The notes: generated by a model not told the origin, from the sequence alone. A stretch of 64,000 nt of DNA from Celeribacter indicus (GCF_000819565.1 NZ_CP004393.1:2170001-2234000); one strand, 5' to 3'. Shown: positions 26,645 to 39,502, counted from the stretch's first letter. Made by a program: numbers and translations.

Positions 26645-27934
26645 ATGAAGAAGACTTTGTTCACCGGCGCGGCCACGCTCGCCCTCGGCGCCGGTGCGGC
26701 GCTCGCGCAGGATCAGGATCTTTCGGGTCAGCAACTCACGATTTCCGGGCCGTGGATCGGCGCCGACCAGGTGATGGTCGAGAAGGTGCTCGACGTGTTC
26801 CGCGAGCAGACCGGCGCGGATGTGCGCTATGTCGGCTCCGACAGTTTCGAACAGCAGATCGTCATCGACGCGGAGGCGGGCTCCGCCCCCAATATCGCCG
26901 TCTTCCCGCAGCCCGGCCTCGCCGCCGACATGGCGCGCCGCGGCTTTCTCAGCCCGCTGCCCGAAGGCACGGCCGACTGGCTCGAGGAGAACTATGCCGC
27001 CGGCGAGAGCTGGAGGGCGCTCGGCACCTACGAGGGCGAGGACGGGGAGGAGCACCTTTACGGCTTTCCCTACAAGATCGACGTGAAGTCGCTCGTCTGG
27101 TACGTGCCCGAGAATTTCGAGGATGCGGGCTATGAGGTGCCGCAGACGATGGAGGAGCTCAAGGCGCTGACCGAGCAGATGGTCGAGGACGGGGAGACGC
27201 CGTGGTGCATCGGGCTCGGTGCCGGCGGGGCGACCGGCTGGCCGGCGACGGACTGGGTGGAGGATCTGGTTCTGCGCACGCAGCCGCCGGAGGTCTATGA
27301 CGGCTGGGTCTCCAACGAGATCCCCTTCGACGATCCGCGCATCGTGGAGGCGATCGAGGAATTCGGCTGGTTCGTGCGCAACGACGATTTCGTCTCCGGC
27401 GGCGCGGGCGCGGTCGCCTCGACCGATTACCGCGACAGCCCGAAGGGCCTCTTTGCCGCGCCGCCGGCCTGCTACATGCACAAGATGGCCTCCTTCATCC
27501 CGGCGTTCTTCCCCGAGGGGGCGGTGCTGGGCGAAGATGCGGATTTCTTCTATTTCCCGGCCTATGAGAGCAGGGACCTCGGCACGCCGGTGCTGGGCGC
27601 GGGCACGCTCTGGGCGATCACGAACGAAAGCGAGGCCGCCGATGCCTTCATCGAATTCCTGAAGACGACCGACGCGCATGAGGCCTGGATGGCGCAGCGC
27701 GGCTTCCTGACGCCCTACAAGGCGGTGGACACCTCCGTCTTCTCCGATCCGACGCTCAGGAAGATGAACGACATCCTCCTGGAGGCGACGACCTTCCGCT
27801 TCGACGGCTCCGACCTGATGCCGGGCGCGGTGGGCGCGGGCTCCTTCTGGACCGGCATGGTGGATTACACCGGCGGCGCCTCCGCCGAAGACGTCGCGGC
27901 GGCGATCCAGAACAGCTGGGCACAGGTCAGGTAA
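26645..27934 (+). CDS. aglE: alpha-glucoside ABC transporter substrate-binding protein AglE
   Basis: Extracellular solute-binding protein family 1, 429 residues. The signal peptide MKKTLFTGAATLALGAGAALA is followed by a likely cut before QDQD. The mature part shows the aromatic and acidic sugar-binding segments usual for the family. It binds alpha-glucosides (sucrose, maltose, trehalose in Sinorhizobium agl) in the periplasm and delivers them to AglFG. It is the first gene of aglEFGAK; the 150-base gap to aglF holds a hairpin that may favour binding-protein expression. Confidence 0.93.
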   Translation: MKKTLFTGAATLALGAGAALAQDQDLSGQQLTISGPWIGADQVMVEKVLDVFREQTGADVRYVGSDSFEQQIVIDAEAGSAPNIAVFPQPGLAADMARRGFLSPLPEGTADWLEENYAAGESWRALGTYEGEDGEEHLYGFPYKIDVKSLVWYVPENFEDAGYEVPQTMEELKALTEQMVEDGETPWCIGLGAGGATGWPATDWVEDLVLRTQPPEVYDGWVSNEIPFDDPRIVEAIEEFGWFVRNDDFVSGGAGAVASTDYRDSPKGLFAAPPACYMHKMASFIPAFFPEGAVLGEDADFFYFPAYESRDLGTPVLGAGTLWAITNESEAADAFIEFLKTTDAHEAWMAQRGFLTPYKAVDTSVFSDPTLRKMNDILLEATTFRFDGSDLMPGAVGAGSFWTGMVDYTGGASAEDVAAAIQNSWAQVR

Positions 27935-27943
27935 GGCTGCGGT

Positions 27944-27966
27944 CCGGGCGGGATCGTCCCGTCCGG
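27944..27966 (+). other. intercistronic hairpin between aglE and aglF
   Basis: CCGGGCGGGA, 3-base loop, TCCCGTCCGG: a 10-bp stem with one G-U pair just after aglE, without a U tract. Such stems in importer operons protect the binding-protein mRNA or partly stop transcription. Confidence 0.5.
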
Positions 27967-28085
27967 GCGCGGCGCAGGGGGACCGGCCCGGCGGCAGGCG
28001 GCCCGCGCGGGGCGGGGGGCGCAGGACGGCGCGGACCGGCCGGTCCGCCCGGAGGAACCAGGACAAGAGGGAAGGAACGCGGCAC

Positions 28086-29087
28086 ATGCATCCGGCACTC
28101 CAGGGCCTTCTGACCATCGTCATCGGTGTGGGCGCCTGTATCGGCTATTTCTATGTCTCCAACATCCTGCTCGACCGGGTGATCTTTCCCGCCCGCGGCC
28201 GGCACGCCGGGCGCAACATTAACCGCGCCAACATGGTCCGGCCCTGGCTGTTCCTCTTTCCCGCGCTCTTCGTGCTGGGGCTCTACCTCGCCTATCCGGT
28301 CTTCGAGACGCTGCGCCTGTCGCTCACGAGCCGTGCGCAGGGCGGGGCCTTCGTCGGGACATCGAATTACGTGCGGATGTCGCACGATCCGAAATTCTGG
28401 GAGGCGATGCGCAACAACGCGATGTGGCTGCTCGTCGTGCCCGCCGCCTCCACCGCCCTCGGACTTCTGGTGGCCCAGCTCACCGACCGGATCCGCTGGG
28501 GCAGCCTCGCCAAGTCGCTGATCTTCATGCCGATGGCGATCTCCTTCGTCGGCGCGGCGGTGATCTGGAAGCTCGTCTACGACGCGCGCCCGCTCGGCGC
28601 CGAACAGATCGGCATCCTGAACGCGATCTATCTCGCCCTCGGCGGCGACAGCCCGCGGAACTGGCTGACGATCCCGTTCTGGAACAACTTCTTCCTGATG
28701 ATCGTGCTGATCTGGATCCAGACCGGCTTTGCCATGGTGATCCTCTCGGCGGCGCTCCGCGGCGTGCCGGAGGAGACGGTGGAGGCCGCCATCGTCGACG
28801 GGGCGAACCCGTTCCAGATCTTCTTTCGGATCAAGGTGCCGCAGATCATGGGCACCATCGTCGTCGTCTGGACCACGATCACGATCGTGGTGCTGAAGAT
28901 CTTCGACATCGTCTTTGCCATGACGAACGGACAATGGGAGACGCAGGTGCTGGCCAATTACATGTATGACAAGCTCTTCCGCGCGAACGACTGGGGCGTG
29001 GGCTCGGCCGCGGCGATGGTGATCATGCTGCTCGTCACGCCGATCCTCGTCTGGAACGTCTACAATGCGCGCAAAGAGATGCGGTGA
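28086..29087 (+). CDS. aglF: alpha-glucoside ABC transporter permease AglF
   Basis: Inner-membrane permease, 333 residues, seven or eight hydrophobic helices including an extra N-terminal one (HPALQGLLTIVIGVGACIGY), as usual for AglF. The ATPase-contact EAA loop is EAAIVDGANPFQIFFRIKVP in the last third. It pairs with AglG, whose GTG start overlaps its stop. Confidence 0.94.
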   Translation: MHPALQGLLTIVIGVGACIGYFYVSNILLDRVIFPARGRHAGRNINRANMVRPWLFLFPALFVLGLYLAYPVFETLRLSLTSRAQGGAFVGTSNYVRMSHDPKFWEAMRNNAMWLLVVPAASTALGLLVAQLTDRIRWGSLAKSLIFMPMAISFVGAAVIWKLVYDARPLGAEQIGILNAIYLALGGDSPRNWLTIPFWNNFFLMIVLIWIQTGFAMVILSAALRGVPEETVEAAIVDGANPFQIFFRIKVPQIMGTIVVVWTTITIVVLKIFDIVFAMTNGQWETQVLANYMYDKLFRANDWGVGSAAAMVIMLLVTPILVWNVYNARKEMR

Positions 29088-30253
29088 GGGGGCGGGACGT
29101 GGACAGCATCGCCGGACGCAAACCCGCACTCGCCTGGGCCGTGCACCTCTCGGTCGCGCTGCTCGTGCTGCTGTGGCTCCTGCCGACGCTGGGGCTCTTC
29201 GTCTCCTCCTTCCGCACCGCCGACCAGATCTCCTCCTCGGGCTGGTGGAAGGCGCTGTTCCCGCAGGAGCAGACCATGATCCTGCGCACCGCCGCGCCGG
29301 AGACGCAGCAGGAGATCGACGGCGCCCATGCGATCGAGGGCAACCTCTTCGAGGGCGCGGGCGCGCCGGCGGGGCGGATCACCGCCTGGGGCACCTCCTC
29401 GCGCGAGATCGCGGCCTATGCACCGGGCGAGACCGCCGACATGGGGGAGGACGGGCGGCTGACGGTCGAGGAGAACGGCGACTACACGCTGGTGAACGAG
29501 GCGGAATTCACCGGCTCGCGCGGGGAGCGGGTGTTCCTCACCGCGACGACGCCGCCCTCCTTCACGCTCGACAACTACCGCACGGTCCTGTTCTCGGGCA
29601 GCGCGACCGACAACATGGGGCGCGCCTTCGTCAACACGCTCACCGTGACGATCCCGGCGACGGTCATCCCGATCCTCATCGCGGCCTTCGCGGCCTATGC
29701 GCTGGCCTGGATGGACTTTCCCGGCCGCGCGCTCCTGATCGCGGCCGTCGTCGCGCTTCTCGTCGTGCCGCTGCAACTGGCGCTCATCCCGCTTCTGAAG
29801 CTCCACCTCGAGGTCGGGATCGGCAAGGGCTATCTCGGCGTCTGGCTGGCGCACACGGGCTTCGGCATGCCGCTCGCGATCTATCTGCTGCGCAACTACA
29901 TGGTGGGGCTGCCGAAGGACATCATCGAGAACGCGCGGGTGGACGGGGCGACGGATTTCCAGATCTTCATGAAGATCATCCTGCCGCTGTCCTTTCCCGC
30001 GCTAGCCTCCTTCGCGATCTTCCAGTTCCTCTGGACCTGGAACGATCTGCTGGTCGCGCTCGTTTTCCTGATCGACAGCTCGGGCGAGACGACCGTGATG
30101 ACGCGGCAGATCGTCGAGCTGCTCGGCACGCGGGGCGGCAACTGGGAAATCCTCGCGACGGCGGCCTTCGTGTCCATCTCGGTGCCGCTCGTCGTCTTCT
30201 TCTTCATGCAGAAATATCTCGTCCGCGGCCTGCTGGCCGGATCGGTGAAGTAA
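29084..30253 (+). CDS. aglG: alpha-glucoside ABC transporter permease AglG
   Basis: Second permease, 389 residues. Between the first helix and the transport core lies a hydrophilic insert of roughly 110 residues (about 60-165), expected to be periplasmic and characteristic of AglG. The EAA loop is ENARVDGATDFQIFMKIILP. The GTG at 29084 overlaps the aglF stop (GTGA); a second GTG at 29099 is also possible and would remove five residues. Confidence 0.94.
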   Translation: MRGRDVDSIAGRKPALAWAVHLSVALLVLLWLLPTLGLFVSSFRTADQISSSGWWKALFPQEQTMILRTAAPETQQEIDGAHAIEGNLFEGAGAPAGRITAWGTSSREIAAYAPGETADMGEDGRLTVEENGDYTLVNEAEFTGSRGERVFLTATTPPSFTLDNYRTVLFSGSATDNMGRAFVNTLTVTIPATVIPILIAAFAAYALAWMDFPGRALLIAAVVALLVVPLQLALIPLLKLHLEVGIGKGYLGVWLAHTGFGMPLAIYLLRNYMVGLPKDIIENARVDGATDFQIFMKIILPLSFPALASFAIFQFLWTWNDLLVALVFLIDSSGETTVMTRQIVELLGTRGGNWEILATAAFVSISVPLVVFFFMQKYLVRGLLAGSVK

Positions 30254-30273
30254 CAACCTAAAGAGCGAACGCA

Positions 30274-31932
30274 ATGAACGTCATTTCCACGACCGAAAAA
30301 CAACCCTTCGTGCGCGAGAAGAACTGGTGGCGCGGCGCGGTGATCTATCAGGTCTATCCGCGCTCCTACCAGGACAGCAACGGCGACGGGGTGGGCGATT
30401 TGCTCGGCATCGTCCACCGCCTGCCCTATATCGCCTCCCTCGGCGTCGATGCCGTCTGGATCTCTCCCTTCTTCGCCTCGCCGATGAAGGATTTCGGCTA
30501 TGACGTCTCGGATTACCGGGACGTGGACCCGATGTTCGGCTCGCTCGCGGATTTCGACGCGGTGATCGAGACGGCGCATTCCTACGGGCTCAAGGTGCTG
30601 ATCGACCTCGTGCTGTCGCACACGTCCGACCAGCACCCGTGGTTCGTCGAAAGCCGCTCCTCCCGCGACAATCCGCGGGCGAACTGGTATGTCTGGGCGG
30701 AGGCGAAGCCCGACGGGACGCCGCCGAACAACTGGCTGTCGATCTTCGGCGGTCCCGCCTGGCAATGGGACACCGAGCGGCAGCAATATTACATGCACAA
30801 CTTCCTCACCTCCCAGCCCGATCTCAACTTCCACGAGCCTCAGGTGCAGGCCGCGCTGCTCGACATCGCGGAATTCTGGCTCGAACGCGGGGTGGACGGG
30901 TTCCGGCTCGACACGATCAACTACTACACCCATGACGCGCTGTTGCGCGACAACCCGCCGCTCGCCCCCGAGGCGCGGCGGGCGAAGACCGCGCCGGCGG
31001 TGAATCCCTATACCTGGCAGGACCATGTCTACGACAAGTCGCGGCCCGAGAACCTCGTCTTCCTGCGCAAGCTGCGCGCGGTGATGGAGCCCTACAACGC
31101 CGCCGCCGTGGGCGAGGTGGGCGACGACCAGCGCGACCTGGAGATCGTCGGGGAATACACCTCCGGCGACGACATGATCCACATGTGCTATGCCTTCGAC
31201 CTGCTGTCGGGCAGCACCCCCTCGCCGGACTACGTCCGCGACGTGATGGAGGAGGTGGTCAGAGTCGCGGCGAGCGGCTGGGTCTGCTGGGCCTATTCGA
31301 ACCACGACGTGATGCGCCACATCTCGCGCTGGGCGCTGGGGCAGGCGGGGGCGCGCGCCTTCACCACGCTGATGATGTGCCTGCGCGGCTCCACCTGCAT
31401 CTACCAGGGGGAGGAGCTCGGGCTGCCGGAGGCGGATCTCGCCTTCGAGGACCTCCAAGACCCCTACGGCATCCAGTTCTGGCCGGAGTTCAAGGGCCGG
31501 GACGGCTGCCGCACGCCGATGGTCTGGGACCGGGAGCATCACCATGGCGGCTTTTCGGACGCGGGGCGGACATGGCTTCCGGTGAGCCAGGAACACCTCC
31601 CGCTCTCCGTCGCGCAGTCCGAGCAGGATCCCGGCGCGCTGATCCACCACTATCGCCGGGCCATCGCCTTCCGCCACGCGCACAGCGCGCTGAAGACGGG
31701 GGAGATCTCGCGGCTCTCGGTGGCGGGGACCTGCCTGAGCTTCACGCGCAAGGACGATCGCGAGGAGCTGTTCTGCGCCTTCAACCTCTCTGACGAGCCG
31801 GCCACGATCGCGGCGCCGGAGGGGCCCTGGCACACGGTGGGCAGCGAACTCAATTCCGCATCGCCCATGGCGGACGGCAAACTGCATCTCGGCCCCTGGC
31901 AGCCCTGCATCATGCAGCGCGAAAGGGCCTGA
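30274..31932 (+). CDS. aglA: cytoplasmic alpha-glucosidase AglA (GH13)
   Basis: GH13 enzyme of 552 residues hydrolysing imported alpha-glucosides. The (beta/alpha)8 motifs are present: DLVLSHTSDQHPWF, nucleophile D213 in GFRLDTINYY, acid/base E281 in AVGEVGDD and the stabiliser D345 in YSNHDVMRH. No signal peptide. It lies inside the importer operon between aglG and aglK, as in Sinorhizobium, and its glucose product is the substrate of the glk product encoded nearby. Confidence 0.96.
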   Translation: MNVISTTEKQPFVREKNWWRGAVIYQVYPRSYQDSNGDGVGDLLGIVHRLPYIASLGVDAVWISPFFASPMKDFGYDVSDYRDVDPMFGSLADFDAVIETAHSYGLKVLIDLVLSHTSDQHPWFVESRSSRDNPRANWYVWAEAKPDGTPPNNWLSIFGGPAWQWDTERQQYYMHNFLTSQPDLNFHEPQVQAALLDIAEFWLERGVDGFRLDTINYYTHDALLRDNPPLAPEARRAKTAPAVNPYTWQDHVYDKSRPENLVFLRKLRAVMEPYNAAAVGEVGDDQRDLEIVGEYTSGDDMIHMCYAFDLLSGSTPSPDYVRDVMEEVVRVAASGWVCWAYSNHDVMRHISRWALGQAGARAFTTLMMCLRGSTCIYQGEELGLPEADLAFEDLQDPYGIQFWPEFKGRDGCRTPMVWDREHHHGGFSDAGRTWLPVSQEHLPLSVAQSEQDPGALIHHYRRAIAFRHAHSALKTGEISRLSVAGTCLSFTRKDDREELFCAFNLSDEPATIAAPEGPWHTVGSELNSASPMADGKLHLGPWQPCIMQRERA

Positions 31933-31958
31933 GAGGCGACGAGGAGGAGGAGGAGCAG

Positions 31959-33050
<1,092 letters not shown>

Positions 33051-33054
33051 GGCG

Positions 33055-33074
33055 GCGGCCTGCGGCCGCGTTTT
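33055..33074 (+). terminator. terminator of the agl operon
   Basis: GCGGCC, loop TGC, GGCCGC, then GTTTT, five bases after the aglK stop. Confidence 0.6.
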
Positions 33075-33216
33075 CGAGTATTTGGGGCAGCAAAAAGCCA
33101 GCGGGGCAAGAGGACCGGAGGAGGTCCGCGACCTTGCGGCACATGGGGCCGGGCTTTCCGGGCGCGGGGGAGGGTGGTATTCCCCTGCGGGAATATGAGC
33201 GCGAAAGGGTCCAGCC

Positions 33217-34215
33217 ATGTCCGACCAGCCGCCACGGATCCGTCCGAAACCCTTCAATACGCCGCCCCGCGGCTTCTGGCGGGCGACGCCGCCCGCGATC
33301 TTTCCGCCGATCCTCGGGCTGTTCGGCCTGGGCCTCGCCTGGCGGCAGGCGGGGCATGTGCTCGGCGCGCCGGTCTGGATCGGGGAGATGATGCTGGGCG
33401 CGGTCTCGCTGCTCTATCTCTTCGCGCTGGTGAGCTACGGGGCGAAGCTCGCGCGCCGCTTCGGCGCGCTGCTCGACGATGCGCGGATCCTGCCGGGGCG
33501 CGCGGGCCTGTCGGCCATGTCCGCCTCGGGCTTTCTCCTTGCCGCGACGCTGGCCTCCTATGATGCGGTGCTGGCGCAGGCGGTGCTGTTCGTGGCGCTG
33601 GCCGCGCATGCGGTCGTCGCGGTGACGATCGTCCTGGCCATGGCCCGCGGTCCCGCCGAACAGCGCCGGGTGACGCCCGTGTGGCATCTTTCCTTCGCCG
33701 GCTTCATCATCGCGCCGGTTGCCGCCGTGCCGCTGGGCTGGGTCGGTCTCTCCGCTGCGATCTTCGCGACGACCCTGCCGGTGGCGGCGGCGATCTGGAT
33801 CGTCTCGGCGCTGCAATTCGCCCGCGCCGACGTGCCGCCGCCGCTGCGCCCGCTGCTCGCGATCCACATGGCGCCGGTGGCGCTGTTCGGGATCGTCGCG
33901 GCGCTGCTCGGCTACGAGAGGCTCGCGCTCGGTTTCGGATGGCTCGGGATCACCGGGCTTGCCGTCTGCCTGCTGGGCATCCGCTACCTCACGCGGGCGG
34001 ATTTCTCCGCGCTTTACGGCGCCTTCACCTTTCCGCTCGCCGCCTTCGCGGCCCTGATGTTCGCGCTCGCACCCGCCGGGGGCGCGGTGTTCCGCATCCT
34101 CGGCGGCCTCGAGCTTGCCGCCGCGACGCTCGCCATTGCCTATATCGCGGCGAAGGTCATGCAGCTCTGGGCGAAGGGCCGGCTGGCGACGGCCACGAAT
34201 GCCGCGACCGCCTGA
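33217..34215 (+). CDS. TDT/TehA-SLAC1 family transporter
   Basis: Membrane protein of 332 residues with about ten hydrophobic helices, of the tellurite-resistance/dicarboxylate (TDT, SLAC1-like) family; the opening PPRGFWRATPPAIFPPILGLFGLGLAW is typical of the alphaproteobacterial members. SLAC1-like proteins are anion channels or exporters; the cargo here is unknown. It stands alone between the agl operon and guaB, with its own upstream gap of about 165 bases. Confidence 0.82.
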   Translation: MSDQPPRIRPKPFNTPPRGFWRATPPAIFPPILGLFGLGLAWRQAGHVLGAPVWIGEMMLGAVSLLYLFALVSYGAKLARRFGALLDDARILPGRAGLSAMSASGFLLAATLASYDAVLAQAVLFVALAAHAVVAVTIVLAMARGPAEQRRVTPVWHLSFAGFIIAPVAAVPLGWVGLSAAIFATTLPVAAAIWIVSALQFARADVPPPLRPLLAIHMAPVALFGIVAALLGYERLALGFGWLGITGLAVCLLGIRYLTRADFSALYGAFTFPLAAFAALMFALAPAGGAVFRILGGLELAAATLAIAYIAAKVMQLWAKGRLATATNAATA

Positions 34216-34228
34216 GGTGGACCGCTAA

Positions 34229-35782
<1,554 letters not shown>

Positions 35783-35791
35783 GAAAGGGCG

Positions 35792-35822
35792 CGACGGGGG
35801 CCGCGGCCGCCGTTGCTTTTTC
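35792..35822 (+). terminator. terminator after guaB
   Basis: CGACGGGGGCC pairing with GGCCGCCGTTG (one mismatch) followed by CTTTTT, nine bases downstream of the guaB stop. Confidence 0.65.
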
Positions 35823-35848
35823 TCCCGGAAGCTGATTTTTCTTGACCC

Positions 35849-37030
35849 ATGACCCCTGCCGCCCGGCTCTCCGCCGCGATTGACATCCTCGACGACGTGC
35901 GCGCCGGCGAAAATGCCGAGCGCATGCTGACGTCATGGGCGCGTGCCAACCGCTTCGCCGGGTCGAAGGACCGGGCGGCGATCCGCGACCATGTGTTCGA
36001 CGCGCTGCGCTGCCGGCGCTCCTATGGCTGGCTCGGCGGTGCGGGAGAGGGGCAGGCCTCCGGGCGCCAGCTCATGCTCGGCGCGCTGCGGGCGGCGCAG
36101 GCCGATCCCGACGCGCTGTTCTGCGAGGCCCGGTTCGCGCCGCCGCCGCTCACCGCGGAGGAGCGTCTGCCCGTGCCGCCGCTGGCCGGGGCGCCCGAAG
36201 GCGTGCGCCTCGATTGCCCGGACTGGCTCCTGCCGCTCTACCGCGAGACGCTCGGGGCGGAGACCGCGCCGGTGCTCGAGGCGCTGCGCCACCGGGCCGC
36301 GCTGTTCCTGCGCGTCAACCGGCGCAAGGCGACGCTGGCCTATGCGCTCGAGGTGCTCGCGGCCGACGGGATCGCGGCCGTGCCGCATCCTCTCTCGGAA
36401 ACCGCGCTGAGGGTGACGCGCGGGGCGCGGGCGGTGGCGCGCTCCCAGGCCTATCTGTCGGGGCTCGTGGAGATCCAGGACGCCGGCTCGCAGGCGATCA
36501 TCGACGCGCTGCCGCTCGAGGACGGGATGGCGGTGCTCGACTATTGCGCGGGCGGCGGGGGCAAGGCGTTGGCCATGGGCGCGCGCGCCGACCTGCGGCT
36601 CACCGCCCATGACGTGGACGCCGCCCGGATGCAGGACATCGCGCCGCGGGCGTCCCGTGCCGGGATCGCCATCGCCACGGCGCGCGCCTCCGGGCTCTCG
36701 GACCGCTACGATCTCGTCCTCTGCGACGTGCCCTGTTCCGGCTCGGGCGCCTTCGCGCGCAGCCCGCAGGGCAAATGGGCGCTGACGCCCGACCGGCTCG
36801 GCCAGCTCACGCGGATCCAGGCGCAGATCCTCGCGGAGGTGGCGCCCCGCCTGCGCCCCGGCGGCTATCTCGCCTATGCCACCTGTTCGCTCTTCCGCTG
36901 CGAGAATCAGGAGCGGATCGCGGCCTTCCTCGCCGCGCAGCCGGACTTCACGCCGGTCCGGGACCGGCTGATCTCCCCGCTCGAGGGCGGAGACGGTTTC
37001 TATATTGCAGTTTTGCAAAAGCGGTTGTGA
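35849..37030 (+). CDS. RsmB/NOP-family RNA m5C methyltransferase
   Basis: SAM-dependent RNA cytosine-5 methyltransferase of 393 residues. An N-terminal NusB-like region precedes the Rossmann core: LDYCAGGGGKALAMG (motif I), LCDVPCSGSGAF with the release/nucleophile PC motif (IV) and YATCSLFRCEN with the TC motif (VI). The usual target is 16S rRNA, but the paralogues cannot be told apart by eye. It begins 66 bases after guaB, beyond the terminator. Confidence 0.93.
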   Translation: MTPAARLSAAIDILDDVRAGENAERMLTSWARANRFAGSKDRAAIRDHVFDALRCRRSYGWLGGAGEGQASGRQLMLGALRAAQADPDALFCEARFAPPPLTAEERLPVPPLAGAPEGVRLDCPDWLLPLYRETLGAETAPVLEALRHRAALFLRVNRRKATLAYALEVLAADGIAAVPHPLSETALRVTRGARAVARSQAYLSGLVEIQDAGSQAIIDALPLEDGMAVLDYCAGGGGKALAMGARADLRLTAHDVDAARMQDIAPRASRAGIAIATARASGLSDRYDLVLCDVPCSGSGAFARSPQGKWALTPDRLGQLTRIQAQILAEVAPRLRPGGYLAYATCSLFRCENQERIAAFLAAQPDFTPVRDRLISPLEGGDGFYIAVLQKRL

Positions 37031-37094
37031 ATTTTCCCATCATGCAACTTTACCGGGAGCTGTCCGCGACATATCGTCCTGAACAACCCGTGGT

Positions 37095-37110
37095 TTAAGC
37101 CGCCCTTAAC
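37095..37110 (+). promoter_or_regulatory. CtrA box upstream of cckA
   Basis: TTAA, seven bases (GCCGCCC), TTAAC: a perfect full CtrA recognition site about 85-100 bases before the cckA start. CtrA is the response regulator at the end of the CckA-ChpT phosphorelay, so this suggests feedback on its own kinase. Confidence 0.6.
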
Positions 37111-37134
37111 TTCGGCGCGCGACAACGGGTCCGT

Positions 37135-37162
37135 CCTGCGACTGCGGGACGCGAGTCGCAGG
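37135..37162 (+). other. leader hairpin before cckA
   Basis: CCTGCGACT and AGTCGCAGG form a perfect 9-bp stem around a 10-base loop, 30 bases before the TTG start. No U tract follows, so it is more like a 5'-UTR structure or dyad operator than a terminator. Confidence 0.5.
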
Positions 37163-37192
37163 AGAGGTCTGGATGACCGGAAAGGGGGACAA

Positions 37193-39502
37193 TTGACGCA
37201 TATCAGCATGGGCGCCGGCCCCCTGACGAAACAGGCCCAACGCCTTGCCCCCTTCAGCCTTGCGCTGGGGCTCGGCGGGGCGGGCCTCAGCCTCGCGGCG
37301 CTGCTGCTGCCGCTGCCCCGGACCGGGCTTCTCCTCTTTGCCGCCGGCGCGGCGCTGCTCTGGGCGGCGCTGCTGGTGCAGGTCCTGTCCCGCCGGCAGG
37401 CGCGGCGGCGGCGCCGGCTCCACGACATGCTGGCGGAATTCGTGGCGCATGACGCGGCCCCCTCCTTCACCACGGATCTCGACGGTGTCATCGGCTACCA
37501 GAACCGGGCCGCGATCGCGCGGTTCGGCGGCCGCGGCGGGGAGAGGCTGCTGACCGCGCTCGAGGATCTCTTTGCCGCCCCGGCCGCCACGCTCGCGCGG
37601 CTGCAATCGCGGGCGCTGGCGAAGGGGGCGGCCCGCGAGGACGTGGTGCTGCGCCATGGCCACATGCGCCTTGCGGTGCATCAGATCGGCGGGGACGGCT
37701 TCCTCTGGCGGCTCGAGGAGATGGCCGAGCGCGGGGCGGGGATCGACGGGGCGGCGCTCGCCCTGCCGATGATGACCCTCTCGGCGACCAACACGGTGCT
37801 TTTCATGAACGAGGCGCTGTGCCGCCTCCTCGGCCATCGCGAGGCGGCGCTCGACCGGATCGTGACGGACCTGCCGCTGCGGCCGGGCGACGTGCATCTG
37901 CTCGCCGCCGCGGAGGGGAAGATCCAGGCCCGCCTCGCCCTGTTTGAGGCGGGGCCTTCCGGGCGCCGGGAAGTCTATGTCCTGCCGGAGGCGCCGCGGA
38001 CCGTCGGGGACTGGGACGCCTTCGACGCGCTGCCGGTCGCGCTGCTGAAGGTGGCGGTGGACGGGCGCATCCTGAAATCGAACCGGCCCGCGCGCGAACT
38101 CCTTGCGATCGGCTCGCACGACCGCATGAGCCTCGGCGATCTGGTGGAGGGGCTCGGGCGTCCGGTTCAGGACTGGGTGAGCGACGTGGCGACGGGGCGG
38201 GCGCGCAAGCCGGAATTCGTCCGCGCCTCGCGTCCGCAGAACGACACCTTCCTGCAAATCACGCTGAACCGGATCGAGGGCCGGAAGGGCGGGATCGCGC
38301 TCATCGCGGTGCTGTCGGACGCGACCGAGCTGAAATCGCTCGAGGCGCAATTCGTCCAGAGCCAGAAGATGCAGGCGATCGGCCAGCTTGCCGGCGGCGT
38401 CGCGCATGATTTCAACAATCTGCTGACCGCGATCTCGGGGCATTGCGACCTGTTGCTCCTGCGGCACGACAAGGCGGATTGCGATTATGGCGATCTCGTG
38501 CAGATCCACCAGAACGCGAACCGCGCCGCCTCCCTCGTCGGCCAGCTCCTCGCCTTTTCGCGCAAGCAGACGCTGAAGCCGGAGCTGATCGACCTGCGCG
38601 ACACGCTCTCCGATCTTACCCATCTGCTGAACCGCCTGGTGGGGGAGAAGGTCTCGCTCACCCTGTCGCATGACGCCGGGCTGCTGCCGATCCGCGTCGA
38701 CAAGCGGCAGCTCGAACAGGTGATCATGAATTTGGTGGTGAACGCCCGCGACGCGATGCCCGCCGGCGGGGAGATCCGGATCGAGACGCGCAACGATCTG
38801 CTGCGCGCGCCGTTCAGCCGCGACCGCGCGACGGTGCCGCCGGGCGACTATGTCGTGGTCACCGTCTCCGATCAGGGGGTGGGCATCCCGCCCGAGCGGC
38901 TCCAGAAGGTGTTCGAACCCTTCTTCACGACCAAGCGCACGGGGGAGGGGACGGGGCTCGGCCTGTCCACCGCCTACGGGATCATCAAGCAGACCGGCGG
39001 CTTCATCTTCGTCGATTCGGTCCTGGGCACGGGCACCTGCTTCTCGATCTACCTGCCGGCTCACATGGCGCGGGCGGAGGCCGTGGTGGAGGCGGCGGTG
39101 CGCCAGGTCGCGGAGGTGCAGCCCCTGGCCGAACGCGGCTCCGGCGTGATCCTGCTGGTGGAGGACGAGGCGCCGGTCCGCGCCTTCGCCTCCCGCGCGC
39201 TGCGGCTGCGCGGCTATACGGTGATCGAGGCGGAGAGCGCCGAGGAGGCGCTCGCGACGCTCGAGGACGAAAGCCTGCATGTCGACGTCTTCCTCTCCGA
39301 CGTCATCATGCCGGGCATGGACGGGCCGAGCTGGGTCTTGGAGGCGTTGAAATCGCGTCCGGGCGTCCGGGTCGTCTTTGTCTCCGGCTATGCGGAGGAC
39401 CATTTCTGCCAGCAGCAGGCCCGGATCCCGAATTCGGTCTTCCTGCCCAAACCCTTCTCGCTGTCGGACCTGACGGCGACGGTGCAGAGGCAATTCGGCT
39501 GA
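37193..39502 (+). CDS. cckA: cell-cycle hybrid histidine kinase CckA
   Basis: Hybrid kinase of 769 residues: two N-terminal membrane helices (about 17-35 and 40-60), PAS-like regions, the dimerisation domain with H405 in [21 protein letters not shown], the HATPase domain ([25 protein letters not shown]) and a C-terminal receiver with D703 in [11 protein letters not shown]. The [10 protein letters not shown] block is the CckA hallmark. With ChpT it controls CtrA phosphorylation and so cell cycle, motility and gene-transfer-agent genes in Rhodobacteraceae. The TTG start follows GGAAAGGGGG; the ATG at 37208 is an alternative. Confidence 0.92.
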   Translation: MTHISMGAGPLTKQAQRLAPFSLALGLGGAGLSLAALLLPLPRTGLLLFAAGAALLWAALLVQVLSRRQARRRRRLHDMLAEFVAHDAAPSFTTDLDGVIGYQNRAAIARFGGRGGERLLTALEDLFAAPAATLARLQSRALAKGAAREDVVLRHGHMRLAVHQIGGDGFLWRLEEMAERGAGIDGAALALPMMTLSATNTVLFMNEALCRLLGHREAALDRIVTDLPLRPGDVHLLAAAEGKIQARLALFEAGPSGRREVYVLPEAPRTVGDWDAFDALPVALLKVAVDGRILKSNRPARELLAIGSHDRMSLGDLVEGLGRPVQDWVSDVATGRARKPEFVRASRPQNDTFLQITLNRIEGRKGGIALIAVLSDATELKSLEAQFVQSQKMQAIGQLAGGVAHDFNNLLTAISGHCDLLLLRHDKADCDYGDLVQIHQNANRAASLVGQLLAFSRKQTLKPELIDLRDTLSDLTHLLNRLVGEKVSLTLSHDAGLLPIRVDKRQLEQVIMNLVVNARDAMPAGGEIRIETRNDLLRAPFSRDRATVPPGDYVVVTVSDQGVGIPPERLQKVFEPFFTTKRTGEGTGLGLSTAYGIIKQTGGFIFVDSVLGTGTCFSIYLPAHMARAEAVVEAAVRQVAEVQPLAERGSGVILLVEDEAPVRAFASRALRLRGYTVIEAESAEEALATLEDESLHVDVFLSDVIMPGMDGPSWVLEALKSRPGVRVVFVSGYAEDHFCQQQARIPNSVFLPKPFSLSDLTATVQRQFG

